Shown one piece after another: positions 33,893 to 43,366 of a DNA stretch of 64,000 nucleotides. The number at the start of each line of letters is the position of its first letter. Positions within the stretch are counted from its first letter, which is position 1. This DNA is from Pseudomonadota bacterium (GTDB taxonomy: Bacteria > Pseudomonadota > Gammaproteobacteria > Steroidobacterales > Steroidobacteraceae): assembly GCA_018241505.1 (NCBI GenBank), contig JAFEDS010000007.1, forward strand, positions 124,001-188,000, read 5' to 3'. The position numbers and the translations under genes were made by a program. Under the pieces are notes generated by a model, which was given only the letters and a program-made list of their open reading frames with translations, searched no databases and was not told the DNA's origin.

Positions 33893-35325
33893 TGCCGGAA
33901 TTCCTGTCACAAGCCAACCTTGCGCGCGTGGCGCGCGAGGTGAAACGGCCTGCCTACGATCGAGAGGCCATCGAGGTCGGCATCGTCCACTTTGGACCGG
34001 GCGCTTTTCATCGCGTTCACCAGGCGTGGTTCGTTGACAAGCTGCTGGAGAGCGACCGGCGCTGGGGAATCTGCGAGGTCTCGTTGCGGAGCACGGATGT
34101 TCGCGACGCGCTCGCACCGCAGGACGGGCTCTATACGCTTGCCTCGCTCGATGAGACGACCTCTTTTCAGATCATCGGCGCGGTGAAACAAACACGGGTG
34201 GCGCCCGAAAACCCGCGGGGCGTGTTGGAGCAGCTAACAGCACCGCGCACCCGGGTTGTCACCATGACCGTCACCGAGAAGGGATATTGTCTCGGCCCCG
34301 ACGGCAACCTGGACCTGGCGCACGCGGATATTCAACGCGACCTGCAAACACCCCACGCGCCCACCAGCCTGATCGGTTACCTGGTGGAAACCTTGCGCCG
34401 CCGGCGCGCGAACGCCGCAGGCCCGTTGACAATCATCAGTTGTGACAACCTCGTCGACAACGGCACGCGCCTGAGTCGGGCGGTGCAACAGCTTGCGCAG
34501 GTCAGAGATCCCGACCTCGCGCGTTGGATTGCAGACACAGCCGCTTTCCCACGCACAATGGTCGATAGCATCACCCCCGCCACCACCCAGGATCTGCGCG
34601 AGCGCGTCGCGGAAGTATTGGGCATGACGGACCAGTGGCCCGTGCAGCGGGAAGGCTTTGTGCAATGGGTGATCGAGGAGCGATCGGCTGGAGACATTCC
34701 TGATTGGCCGAGCGCGGGGGTGATCGTTACGAGCGATGTGGGAGCCTATGATCGCGCCAAGTTGCGCCTGTTGAACGGCGCGCATTCTTCGCTTGCGTAT
34801 CTCGGGTTGCTCGCGGGGCATGAAACGGTTGCGGAGGCGATGGACGACGTGGACCTGGCGGCGTTTGTTGCGACGATGATGAAGCGTGATATTCGGCCCA
34901 CGCTCGCGGCACCGCGCGGGCTCGATCTGGATTCTTACATCCAGGCCATCCTGAAACGCTTCCGCAATCCGGCCATCCGCCATGCGTTGGCCCAGATCGC
35001 CTGGGACGGCTCGCAAAAGCTGCCCTTCAGACTGCTCGGGACGATCCGGGACAACCTGCAGGCCGGCCGGCCCATCGACCGGCTGTGTGTGCCGATCGCG
35101 GCGTGGATGCACTTTGTTCGCCGCAAGGCCTTGGACGGCGAGCAGGTTGTGGACCCGCTGGCACGCCCGCTGTTTGAAATCGGCCGGAGCTGCCAGAACC
35201 GTGCGTCAACGGATCTGCTCTTGTTTGTGGCACTGGAGCAGGTATTTCCACCGGCACTGGCGAGTAACGAGCTGTTCACGAGCGCCCTGACGCAAGCTTA
35301 CGACGGCCTGGCGGCTGGACGATAA
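33892..35325 (+). CDS. Mannitol dehydrogenase family uronate reductase (UxuB-like)
   Basis: 477 residues. NAD-dependent long-chain polyol dehydrogenase of the mannitol dehydrogenase family: N-terminal nucleotide-binding region beginning VGIVHFGPGAFHRVHQ, and the C-terminal catalytic domain with the LRLLNGAHSSLAYLG motif, in which Lys/Asn/His are the usual catalytic residues. The N-terminal signature is closer to fructuronate reductase (UxuB) and mannitol dehydrogenase than to tagaturonate reductase (UxaB), yet the neighbour is altronate dehydratase, which needs a tagaturonate reductase. Either the enzyme reduces tagaturonate, or uxuA is elsewhere. A TTG one codon earlier is ignored in favour of the ATG that overlaps the uxaA stop. 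Confidence 0.85.
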   Translation: MPEFLSQANLARVAREVKRPAYDREAIEVGIVHFGPGAFHRVHQAWFVDKLLESDRRWGICEVSLRSTDVRDALAPQDGLYTLASLDETTSFQIIGAVKQTRVAPENPRGVLEQLTAPRTRVVTMTVTEKGYCLGPDGNLDLAHADIQRDLQTPHAPTSLIGYLVETLRRRRANAAGPLTIISCDNLVDNGTRLSRAVQQLAQVRDPDLARWIADTAAFPRTMVDSITPATTQDLRERVAEVLGMTDQWPVQREGFVQWVIEERSAGDIPDWPSAGVIVTSDVGAYDRAKLRLLNGAHSSLAYLGLLAGHETVAEAMDDVDLAAFVATMMKRDIRPTLAAPRGLDLDSYIQAILKRFRNPAIRHALAQIAWDGSQKLPFRLLGTIRDNLQAGRPIDRLCVPIAAWMHFVRRKALDGEQVVDPLARPLFEIGRSCQNRASTDLLLFVALEQVFPPALASNELFTSALTQAYDGLAAGR

Positions 35326-35358
35326 TGGCGTAGACCTACGATTGCTCAGGCCACTTGG

Positions 35359-36396
35359 ATGATTCGAAACAACGACACAGCAGGGGCAGGCATTGCCTGC
35401 TTCGGCGAGATTCTGCTGCGGCTTGCTGCGCCGCCCAGTGAGCTGCTGCTCCAAACGAGGACTTTCGTCGGACATATTGGCGGCGCGGAAGCCAACGTGG
35501 CCGTTGCTCTAACGCAGTGGGGACACGCGTCGACCGTCGTAAGTATTCTGCCCGACAATGGCCTCGGTCACGCGGCCGCCGGCGAGCTCCGGCGTCACGG
35601 CGTCAGGACCGGCGCCGTGCAATTCCGGCCGGGCCGCATGGGCCTGTATTTCCTGACGGTCGGCGCGGGTCAGCGACCGTCTGAAGTGCTCTACGATCGG
35701 GAGGGTTCCGCCTTTGCGCTGGCACCTCCGGAGCTCATTGACTGGCCTGCCGTGCTGTCGCAGGTCAGTTGGCTGCATCTATCGGGGATCACCCCGGCGG
35801 TGGGGCCACAGGCCGCGGAAGCGGCACTGCGGGCGGCTCGCACGGCCCGCTCCCTGGGGGTCGCGGTGTCCTTTGATTGCAACTATCGCGCAAAGCTCTG
35901 GGAGCGCTGGCATGGGGATGCACGCCCCATTCTGCGCGAGTTGGTGGACCACGCAGACCTGCTCTTCGCGGAACAGCGCGACATCAGCCTGATTCTCGGC
36001 CACAGCTTTGAGGGCCTGCCGACCGCCGCGCAGTTCGCAGCCGCGGGCCAGATGGCCTTCGATACCTTCCGCAACTTGAAGCGGATCGCCACAACAGTCA
36101 GAGTTCAACGCAGCGTGGACGATCACGACTTGTCGGGTGCACTGCTTTCGCGCGACAGGTTGTGCACGACACGGACGTATTCAATCGGAAGGATCATCGA
36201 CCGTATCGGCAGCGGCGATGCCTTCGCCGCGGGCATACTTCACGGTGTACGGACCCAGATGGATGACCAGGACAGCGTCAATTTCGGCGTCGCGGCGGCG
36301 GTCCTGAAGCATTCGATTCCGGGGGATTTCAACCTGGTGAGCATTGCCGAGGTGCAGAATCTGCTGCGCGACTCGGGTTTTACCGTGCGGCGTTAG
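35359..36396 (+). CDS. kdgK: 2-dehydro-3-deoxygluconokinase (PfkB family)
   Basis: 345 residues. PfkB-type sugar kinase: the N-terminal CFGEILLRL, the GGAEANVAVAL signature and the C-terminal DRIGSGDAFAAG with the catalytic Asp and anion hole. In this operon it should phosphorylate KDG to KDPG with ATP. It is longer than E. coli KdgK (~309). Spacing of 33 bases after the reductase and 10 before eda supports a single transcript. Confidence 0.92.
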   Translation: MIRNNDTAGAGIACFGEILLRLAAPPSELLLQTRTFVGHIGGAEANVAVALTQWGHASTVVSILPDNGLGHAAAGELRRHGVRTGAVQFRPGRMGLYFLTVGAGQRPSEVLYDREGSAFALAPPELIDWPAVLSQVSWLHLSGITPAVGPQAAEAALRAARTARSLGVAVSFDCNYRAKLWERWHGDARPILRELVDHADLLFAEQRDISLILGHSFEGLPTAAQFAAAGQMAFDTFRNLKRIATTVRVQRSVDDHDLSGALLSRDRLCTTRTYSIGRIIDRIGSGDAFAAGILHGVRTQMDDQDSVNFGVAAAVLKHSIPGDFNLVSIAEVQNLLRDSGFTVRR

Positions 36397-36406
36397 AGGA
36401 TTATCA

Positions 36407-37048
36407 GTGGCGGAAATTGCGGATTATTTGAAGTTGTCTCCTGTCATGCCGGTCGTGACCATCGAGGATGCCTCGATTGCCGCGGACCTGGCACGGGCCT
36501 TTGTGCGCGGCGGAATTCGAGTGATCGAAGTCACGTTGCGTACGCCCGCCGCGTTGCGCGCTATTGAGGAAATCGCGCGAGCGAAAATCGACATTGTTGT
36601 AGGCGCGGGTACCGTGTTGTCCATTGCGGATCTGCACGCAGCCGCCAACGCGGGTGCCTCGTTCGCGATCTCGCCAGGCGCCACGCCGACACTGTTGGCA
36701 GCGGGACCGATGGCAACCATTCCGTATCTTCCGGCGGTGGCGACCGCCTCTGAGCTGATGAGCGGACTCGCCGCCGGCTACCGTTGCTTCAAGTTCTTCC
36801 CTGCCGCCGCAGCCGGCGGCATCCCGATGCTCAAGTCGTTTGCGGGGCCGTTTCCGGATGCGCGGTTCTGTCCTACCGGCGGCATTTCCCAGGAGACGGT
36901 CAAGTCGTATCTCGACTTGCCCAACGTGCTGTGTGCAGGTGGGTCGTGGCTCAGCCCTGCTGACGTGCTGGCCGCGCGGGACTGGGTGAAGATTGAGGCG
37001 CTGGCCGCAAAGGCCGCGGCGTCGCGGGGGCTGCCGCGCGGCGGGTAG
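36407..37048 (+). CDS. eda: KDPG/KHG aldolase
   Basis: 213 residues from GTG 36407, preceded by AGAGGA. Class I aldolase: Glu in VIEVTLRTPAAL, Schiff-base Lys129 in RCFKFFPA and the phosphate-binding CPTGGI. Splits KDPG into pyruvate and glyceraldehyde-3-phosphate, completing uronate catabolism and also serving the Entner-Doudoroff route. The frame is open into kdgK, but those residues do not match the family, which fixes the GTG start. Length equals E. coli Eda. Confidence 0.94.
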   Translation: MAEIADYLKLSPVMPVVTIEDASIAADLARAFVRGGIRVIEVTLRTPAALRAIEEIARAKIDIVVGAGTVLSIADLHAAANAGASFAISPGATPTLLAAGPMATIPYLPAVATASELMSGLAAGYRCFKFFPAAAAGGIPMLKSFAGPFPDARFCPTGGISQETVKSYLDLPNVLCAGGSWLSPADVLAARDWVKIEALAAKAAASRGLPRGG

Positions 37049-37126
37049 GCGCAAGCGTCGGCTGTTTGCGGGGGAGAATCAGGGCGTGGGTTCTCGTTGG
37101 GGCACGCGGTTTGGGTGAGCGAAGTC

Positions 37127-37855
37127 TCAGTCGTTGTTGGGGACGGATCGGGGTACCGGTTTGTCAGTGCGATCGTAGACGCGTTTGAGCTTCGCTGACG
37201 GGAAGTCACCGCCGCCCAGTTGCAACTCTTCGGTCAGGCGTTGGCCGTCCTCTGACAGAGAGTACCGTTCGTAGCTGGCCACACCGGTCTGCGGCTTCAC
37301 CTGGATCACGAAGTCCTTGCCCTTCCAGCCCGAGCTCTGGTCGGCCACGCCCCACGCGGCCGATACAACACTGATGGACCCGGGCGTGAAGCTGCGCACG
37401 GCGCTGCCGTAGTCAATGGAGAATCGATCTTCCGACTGTTTGATTGTCAGGTAGCCGGCGCGCGCCAGGTCCGCCTGCAACATCCTGATCACGGTAGTGT
37501 GGACGTAGGCGTCGTTACTGTTTCGATAGATCACCGGGGGCTGGCCCTGACCGCCCCCACCACGGCGCCCACGGCCACCGCCACCTTGGCCACCCTGTTG
37601 GCCACCCGGCGGCCCCGTGTCATCGACCATGCTGTCGTCCGGCGGCGGCGCTCCCCAACCCCGGCTGACCGGCTTGGGTCGCAGCTTGTCCAGCACCGGC
37701 TTGGGGTCGTCGCTGGCGGCTCGATCCAGCACCCAGCTACCGTTCATATCCACGGTTTTGGAAGGGCTCTCATTCAGCCGGGAAATGCCGCAACCGGGCA
37801 GCACGGCGGCCGCCACGAGGGCGGGGAGAATCCCACGGGCGCGAACCATCAGCAT
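37127..37855 (-). CDS. Putative lipoprotein, unknown function
   Basis: 242 residues with signal and lipobox VLPGC near residue 22. After SWVLDRAASDDPK there is a Gly/Arg/Gln-rich low-complexity linker (GGQQGGQGGGGRGRRGGGG) at ~88-107 and then a beta-rich C-terminal domain of about 130 residues (YRNSNDAYVHTTVIRMLQ onward). No family recognised. It probably resides in the envelope. Monocistronic, ending 78 bases from eda. Confidence 0.65.
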   Translation of the reverse strand: MLMVRARGILPALVAAAVLPGCGISRLNESPSKTVDMNGSWVLDRAASDDPKPVLDKLRPKPVSRGWGAPPPDDSMVDDTGPPGGQQGGQGGGGRGRRGGGGQGQPPVIYRNSNDAYVHTTVIRMLQADLARAGYLTIKQSEDRFSIDYGSAVRSFTPGSISVVSAAWGVADQSSGWKGKDFVIQVKPQTGVASYERYSLSEDGQRLTEELQLGGGDFPSAKLKRVYDRTDKPVPRSVPNND

Positions 37856-37920
37856 TTAATCAACCTTTCTCGCAACTTACCGCCAGCAACGGCCGCGGGC
37901 ACCCCGCGCTGACAACAATA

Positions 37921-39354
37921 TCAGAGGTTGATCCGTTGCCACGCCCGGGAGCGCCAGCGTAAGCACAAAGCGGTACCGAGCAGCATTACATAGATCACGA
38001 GAGCGGCCCAGCCGCCCACGGATCCATAGCCAAACTGGGGCAGGAAGCTCACCCACCCCTGCCCCGGCGCGAACGTGAGTGCGTGCGCCAACGGCACGAA
38101 GACGAGCCACGAGACGGGAATGACCAGGGCGGCCGGCACGACGACATCGCCCGCGCCCCGCAGACACATGCCGCTGCCCATGTTCAGACCGTCGAAGAGC
38201 TGATAAATCGCGGCGAACCACAGAAGGGTTCCGCCAAGGGCCACCGCGGCCTGCGCGTCTGCGTCGTGGACCCCGGTGAATATCGGCAGCAGCAAAGGAG
38301 CGATGGTCGCCAGGAGAATGCCGATCGCGCACATGAACACCGCGGTCGTCAGGATGACACGCGAGCCGACCCGCATGGCCCAGGAACGATCGCCGGCGCC
38401 GATTGACTGGCCCACCAGGGTGGTGCCGGCGGAGGCGATCCCATAACCCGGCATGTAGGCAATGGCCGTCAGCAACATGGCCATCTGTGTCGCCGCGCCA
38501 TCCACAATACTCAGGCGCACCTGCATCATCTGAAAGAGCGAGATGCCGAGCAGGTCGGCCGCGGGCAACAGACCGGTCGGCAAACCCAACTTCAACTGCT
38601 GGCGCAACGGTTGCCAGTGGGGATGCCACGTCAAATGCGACTTGTAGCGATCGCGGAAGGGCTGGCGCAGAAAGAGCGCCAGGCTCAGGCCGAGCCCCAG
38701 GATCTGGGCCACCGTAGTCGCCCAACCCGATCCGGCGACTCCCCAATGCAAGTGGAAAATGAACAGGTAGTTGAGTGCAACATTGGCCAACGTCGTGACG
38801 AGCGTTATCACGAGTGTGATGCGCGGGCGGCCTATGCCGTTATAGAAGCCGAGCATGCCCCAGACCGCGACTCCGAAAGTCGCACCCCCCACGCGCGGAA
38901 ACCAGAAATCGGCGGCGAGCGTGCTGATCTCGGGACTCAGGCCGAACGGCGCCAGCATAAGCCGCCCCGACGCCCCGACCAACACAAACAGCGGCGCCGC
39001 GCACAGCGTCGCCCACAAGCCGATCCAGGCTGAGCGCGCGGCGCGCCCATAGCGTCGCGAGCCGAACGCCTGCGCTGCCAGCGTCTGCACCGAAGAAGCC
39101 GTGCCACCCAGAGTCAACACGCAGACCAGCACCAGCCACTGGACAGCAGCGACGCCCGCCAGCGCAGCGGTTGAGATATGCCCGATGAACCACATGTCAG
39201 TGAGATTGAGCACGATCTGAATCGCGCTGTTTGCCATCAGCGGCAGGGCGAGCGCCAGCACCGCCCGCTGGTCCACCTTGGGCGTGCCGGAAGAGTCGAT
39301 TCTTTGTGCCGGCAATGTGCCGGCAACGCTGATGGAAGCGGTGCGTGTATTCAT
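37921..39354 (-). CDS. MATE family efflux transporter
   Basis: 477 residues with twelve predicted membrane helices in two halves, typical of multidrug and toxin extrusion transporters that use Na+ or H+ gradients. Family signatures: LALPLMANSAIQIVLNLTD in helix 1 and GAGDVVVPA in the second half. ATG 39354 is preferred; a GTG ten codons upstream is possible, and neither has a good ribosome-binding site. Single gene, divergent from the ParB-like gene. Substrate unknown. Confidence 0.9.
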   Translation of the reverse strand: MNTRTASISVAGTLPAQRIDSSGTPKVDQRAVLALALPLMANSAIQIVLNLTDMWFIGHISTAALAGVAAVQWLVLVCVLTLGGTASSVQTLAAQAFGSRRYGRAARSAWIGLWATLCAAPLFVLVGASGRLMLAPFGLSPEISTLAADFWFPRVGGATFGVAVWGMLGFYNGIGRPRITLVITLVTTLANVALNYLFIFHLHWGVAGSGWATTVAQILGLGLSLALFLRQPFRDRYKSHLTWHPHWQPLRQQLKLGLPTGLLPAADLLGISLFQMMQVRLSIVDGAATQMAMLLTAIAYMPGYGIASAGTTLVGQSIGAGDRSWAMRVGSRVILTTAVFMCAIGILLATIAPLLLPIFTGVHDADAQAAVALGGTLLWFAAIYQLFDGLNMGSGMCLRGAGDVVVPAALVIPVSWLVFVPLAHALTFAPGQGWVSFLPQFGYGSVGGWAALVIYVMLLGTALCLRWRSRAWQRINL

Positions 39355-39449
39355 GGTTGCTGGCGGGGCCGCTGGGCGCGGCACCCAAGCCGGTTATTTT
39401 CGCACACGAGGCTTGCCGCCGCTGGTGTCGATAGAGCACCTTATCGGTC

Positions 39450-40475
39450 ATGGCAACCCGAAAAGCGAAGAGTCCCGCCAGGAGCGGGGCTAAAAAGAAG
39501 GCCCCGGTCAAACGGGCGCGGGGCAAACTGGCCCCCGGAAAGAAGGCGCGCGGCATCGATGCGGCCGAAGTTGCGATCACGTTGGACAGCCCGGACGTGG
39601 TCGAGCTGGCCAAGGTCGTCACAGAAGCGGGAGGAGCGCCGATCGGTGCGTATCGCGAGCCACTCGGCGGCCTGCCGCTGATGCTCGCGTCACTTCCGTT
39701 GAGCGCCGTCCAACCGACGCCGTTTCAACGCGACCTGTCGCCAACGCACGCGAAACGGCTGGCGCAAAAGATTGATGAGACGGCTGCCTTTCTCGACCCA
39801 CTCATTGTCGTTCGCGGCGAAGACGGGCGCTTCTGGACGCCCAACGGGCGCCACCGCCTGGCCGCGGGCAAGGTGCTCGGCCTGAAGCAGATCACGGCCC
39901 TCATTTCTCCGAACGACCGGCTCGCCTATCGCATCCTGGCGCTCAACACCGAAAAAGCGCACAACCTGCGCGATCGCAGCCTGGAGGTCATTCGCATGGC
40001 CCGCAGCCTGGCCAAACAACACGCCACGGCCAAGGAGTCACAATTTACGGCCGAGTTCGAGTCGCCGGACCTGCTGACACTGGGCATTGTGTATGAGAAG
40101 GCGTCGCGATTTGCCGGTGGCGCCTACAGCTCGCTGCTGAAGAAGGTGGATCGATTCAGTGAGCGTACGCTGCCGGTGAGCCTGCGTGAACGTGAAGGGT
40201 ATGCGGCACGCCTGCTGGAGATCGATGCGCAGACGAAGAAGATCATCGCCGCGCTGCAGGCGAAAGGCTTCAAGTCACCGTATTTGCGCAATTACGTGGT
40301 GGCGCGAATCAACCCCGTGCGTTTTCACAAGGTCAAGAAGGGTGACACGAAGCCACCCATGCCGATCGCGGAGGCCCTGACCCGCATGGCTGCCGCGGCG
40401 AAGGCATTCAAACTCGAGTCCGTGTCGAATGCGGACCTGGCTTGGGTGGCCGTCGGCGCGCAGGCAGAAGGTTAG
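39450..40475 (+). CDS. Orphan ParB N-terminal-domain protein
   Basis: 341 residues. The first ~35 residues are Lys/Arg/Ala-rich, like a DNA-binding or disordered tail. Then comes a ParB/Srx-like fold: LPLSAVQPTPFQR, SPTHAKRLAQKI, DPLIVV and the nucleotide-binding GRHRLAA motif, followed by a helical region that may hold the HTH. There is no adjacent ParA and no parS-like palindrome was noticed, so this is not the chromosome segregation locus. Its last four bases overlap the 3' end of the convergent M14 peptidase gene. It could be a CTP- or ATP-dependent DNA-associated switch. Confidence 0.75.
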   Translation: MATRKAKSPARSGAKKKAPVKRARGKLAPGKKARGIDAAEVAITLDSPDVVELAKVVTEAGGAPIGAYREPLGGLPLMLASLPLSAVQPTPFQRDLSPTHAKRLAQKIDETAAFLDPLIVVRGEDGRFWTPNGRHRLAAGKVLGLKQITALISPNDRLAYRILALNTEKAHNLRDRSLEVIRMARSLAKQHATAKESQFTAEFESPDLLTLGIVYEKASRFAGGAYSSLLKKVDRFSERTLPVSLREREGYAARLLEIDAQTKKIIAALQAKGFKSPYLRNYVVARINPVRFHKVKKGDTKPPMPIAEALTRMAAAAKAFKLESVSNADLAWVAVGAQAEG

Positions 40476-42256
40476 CCGGAAGGTGAACGATACGTGTCCG
40501 CCACGCGGTACACCGGATATAGATTCAACCGCTCGTCCCATGCCGGGGAGAGACGGTAGAAGAAATCGAACCGCGCCTGTGGATTGGCGGCAAACTCCGG
40601 GTCCTCCGCAATCTTCTTCTTGAAGGCGGCGGCGGCCTTCGGATCCCTGGCCAGGATGTCGCGCGCGACATCCTCGGCCACATAGGCCTCCAGGTATTCC
40701 TTCTGCTCGAAGGCCGTATTGAAGAAACCCCACGCGGCAAACGAGTCCGGCGCCCGCGGTTCGAGCAATGCAACCAACACCCGCGCGTTGGGCTGCGCGA
40801 TGGGTACGAACAGGGACCCCGCGGCAATGTCACGAGTCTGCGGCTGCCACTGCCCCTCGAATGTCATGGTGGTGTGACCTTCGAAGGGCACCTTTGAATA
40901 AGCAACTTTGGCGGCACGGAATGTTTCGACGTGAGCGCCGTCTTGCGGCTTCGCGATACGCTCGAAATGAATGCCGTGCAGTGTCAGCTTCTCGCCGAGC
41001 CAGGCGGCATCCGCGGCGGCCACGATGTAACCGCCCGTCGGCGCCGCAACGTGCGTCTTTGGAATCACCACATCCTTGAAGGGCAGATGCCATATTTCCG
41101 GTTTCTTGTTGTTGTAGCGGGTCACGAGATTGCCTGAGACGGCCGACAGCTCGCGCGTGTAGGCGTAGCCTTTGAAATCAACAGTCGTAACGTGGGGGCC
41201 GTTTTCGAAGTCCAGCGCAACATCCTGACCGCCGAGATGCGTGGCACGCGTGTCCGCTTCGAGTTGGGCGGCTCGCCACTGCGCGCCCTCCTTCCCCATC
41301 ATTTCAGTGAGCGCCACAATGATGTTGTGGGTGACCCGTACGCGGGTTGCATAGTCCTTCCAGGAGTGTGTTTCGACCAGCAACGCAAAGCGGTTGTGCA
41401 GATCCCAGTAGCCGTTCGAAAAGCGCGGCAAGGGCGGCCCCGCGGCAAAACCCGAGGCCGGATCATCATCGACCACAAAGCTCGGATAGAAATCGAGCGG
41501 CAGGGAGCCCTGCGCCGCAATCTTCGCGTTGAGCTCCTCGACCAGCGCGCCGCCGAGCGGATGCAACTGCGCATCACCGGCGTAGAACGGCTCCAGGGTG
41601 TTGGACACATCGTGCTGGAATTCGGCCCCATCCGTGACGTGCAGGTCAACGTACAAAGTAGGATCCCAACTGCCCAACAGGCGCAACATCGCCTGCATTT
41701 CCGGGGTGTCCGCCTTGGTGTAGTCGCGGTTCAGGTTGAAGTTGCGCGCATTGGCGCGCCAGCCCATTTCCTCGGGCCCGACCTGGTTCGGCCGGTTCCA
41801 GCGGCCGAAGCGCTCGTGGCCGTCGACATTGAATACCGGCACAAACACCAGCACAAACGACTTCAGCGCCGGATTCGCAGCGCTCAGCAGCTCGCGCAGC
41901 GCGAGGAATCCGGCGTCCTTGCCATCAATCTCGCCGGCGTGAATGCCTCCCTGCATCAACATCACGGGCAACTTCTGCTCGCGGGCTTTTTCAGGAGTCA
42001 GGGCGCCCGATTGGGATACGACGAGCGCGAGCATAGGTCGACCTTCGGGCGATTGACCGAAGGTCGTACAACGGACGGCGTCATGCCAGGTTCGTTCGTA
42101 TTCAGCACACAGGCGCACTACTTCGTCGTAGCGCCCCGTACGCACATACTTTGACTGCTCTGCAACGGTCTGCAGAGGTACGTCTTTGGCAAAAACCGCC
42201 GGTGCGGCCGCGAGCAGTGACAATACCGCTGTCACCAGGCGGGTATGGGAACGCAT
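40472..42256 (-). CDS. M14 family zinc carboxypeptidase, secreted
   Basis: 594 residues with a signal peptide (~1-23, AAAPAVFA). Catalytic domain: zinc ligands His106 and Glu109 (HAGE), substrate residues in NVDGHERFGRWNRPNQ, RNFNLNRDY, and a later His (LHVTDGAEFQHD) as the third ligand. A large C-terminal beta-rich extension of about 300 residues follows. Probably periplasmic or outer membrane, removing C-terminal residues from peptides. An 87-base gap separates it from the sigma factor gene upstream. Confidence 0.88.
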   Translation of the reverse strand: MRSHTRLVTAVLSLLAAAPAVFAKDVPLQTVAEQSKYVRTGRYDEVVRLCAEYERTWHDAVRCTTFGQSPEGRPMLALVVSQSGALTPEKAREQKLPVMLMQGGIHAGEIDGKDAGFLALRELLSAANPALKSFVLVFVPVFNVDGHERFGRWNRPNQVGPEEMGWRANARNFNLNRDYTKADTPEMQAMLRLLGSWDPTLYVDLHVTDGAEFQHDVSNTLEPFYAGDAQLHPLGGALVEELNAKIAAQGSLPLDFYPSFVVDDDPASGFAAGPPLPRFSNGYWDLHNRFALLVETHSWKDYATRVRVTHNIIVALTEMMGKEGAQWRAAQLEADTRATHLGGQDVALDFENGPHVTTVDFKGYAYTRELSAVSGNLVTRYNNKKPEIWHLPFKDVVIPKTHVAAPTGGYIVAAADAAWLGEKLTLHGIHFERIAKPQDGAHVETFRAAKVAYSKVPFEGHTTMTFEGQWQPQTRDIAAGSLFVPIAQPNARVLVALLEPRAPDSFAAWGFFNTAFEQKEYLEAYVAEDVARDILARDPKAAAAFKKKIAEDPEFAANPQARFDFFYRLSPAWDERLNLYPVYRVADTYRSPSG

Positions 42257-42344
42257 AGGCGGCGCATGATACCGGCACGCGCCGCCCCCGACAGAGCCAC
42301 TATCGTAAATTGTTCCCGGGAAAATCCCCGCCGGGCGACCGCGG

Positions 42345-43073
42345 CTACCGGACGTCGGAAACCACCGGGCTCACGGCATGTACCTTCGAGAACACCTGCG
42401 TCACGATCCGGTCGCAACGCTCCGGCGAAAGCTCGAAGATGTTGAATGGCTCCGCGCGCAAGCGGCGGGCGACATCCACCTTCAGCCTCTGCTGGGCTCG
42501 ATACAGGCGTGTACGCACAGTCGTCTCGTTCAGGCCGAGGCAGACCGCAACCTCTACTCCGCTGAGATCTTCCACGACGCGCAGTACGAGCACCGTGCGG
42601 AATACTTCCGGCAATGCGTCGATTGCAGCCTCGAGCTGCTGCTTGCTCGCTGTGGCCTCATCCGTTGCGGATGCAACTTCTGCAGTCGGCGCCGGTGCAG
42701 CGGCGGGTGCCGTGCCCGATGCGTGCCGGCGTAACGTGAGGGCCTCGTTGAATGCGAGGCGTGCCAGCCACGCACCGAATTTTCCGGCGGGTTCATAGCG
42801 GTCGAGATTGGCGAATGCGCGGATGTAGGCTGCGCGCACCGCCTCTTCGGCCATGTCATCGTTGCTCAGAATGCTTCGCGAAATGCGGTACAGCCGGCGG
42901 TTGTACCTGCGCATCAGCGTCTCGAAGGCACGCGTATCGCGCCCGCGAGTGCGCTCGACCAGCAACAGATCAGGCAAGTCCGTAAACGGCTGCACCGGGT
43001 CTACAACGCGCTTGGCCTGCAACCCGCTCGCTGCATCCGTGACGGAATGGGAAACTCTTGTTTGCTCCAGCAT
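42345..43073 (-). CDS. ECF-type RNA polymerase sigma factor
   Basis: 242 residues. Region 2 (FETLMRRYNRRLYRISRSIL ... DDMAEEAVRAAYIRAFANLDRY) and region 4 (LPEVFRTVLVLRVVEDLSGVEVAVCLGLNETTVRTRLYRAQ) are separated by an Ala/Pro/Thr linker, and there is a ~40-residue N-terminal extension. No anti-sigma gene is adjacent on either side. The start codon lies 18 bases from the palindrome TGACAGCGCTGTCA, so its expression may be controlled by the divergent LacI-type regulator. Confidence 0.9.
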   Translation of the reverse strand: MLEQTRVSHSVTDAASGLQAKRVVDPVQPFTDLPDLLLVERTRGRDTRAFETLMRRYNRRLYRISRSILSNDDMAEEAVRAAYIRAFANLDRYEPAGKFGAWLARLAFNEALTLRRHASGTAPAAAPAPTAEVASATDEATASKQQLEAAIDALPEVFRTVLVLRVVEDLSGVEVAVCLGLNETTVRTRLYRAQQRLKVDVARRLRAEPFNIFELSPERCDRIVTQVFSKVHAVSPVVSDVR

Positions 43074-43090
43074 AGGGAATGACCTTTCGT

Positions 43091-43104
43091 TGACAGCGCT
43101 GTCA
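43091..43104. promoter_or_regulatory. Probable LacI-family operator
   Basis: TGACAGCGCTGTCA, a perfect 14-base palindrome with the central CG-containing core and TGNNANCGNTNNCA shape typical of LacI-family operators. It lies 18 bases upstream of the sigma gene start, within the 324-base region shared with the divergent LacI-type gene. Confidence 0.6.
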
Positions 43105-43352
43105 TAGCCGTGTGATCCTCACCCCAGACCGCGCGTCTGAATACGTGCTCGGCCGGGTGTTTCCATGGAACTGAGATGCATACGGCTCGGATTAAATTGT
43201 TTTGGGTTTGGATCCCACCGAGTGAGTGGCTGACCCAGCTAGATCGGTTCTATGAGACTTCAAGTGATTCATCGTACGAAGCGGGTCCGATTCCGACATT
43301 GCGGGGGACTGACACCGTAACAACCGCGCGCAACTAAACGCCGGCAAAAAGG

Positions 43353-43366
43353 TGACAGGTCTGTGC
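43353..43366. promoter_or_regulatory. Degenerate second operator-like site before lacI gene
   Basis: TGACAGGTCTGTGC keeps the TGACAG half and most of the CTGTCA half of the perfect palindrome at 43091. It is 31 bases before the regulator's GTG start, consistent with autoregulation. The 220 bases between the two sites show nothing else I can support. Confidence 0.35.

Noticed and set aside
39450-40475. Chromosome partition gene parB
   Set aside because: No parA neighbour, no parS-like site noticed, and only the N-terminal ParB fold is recognisable.
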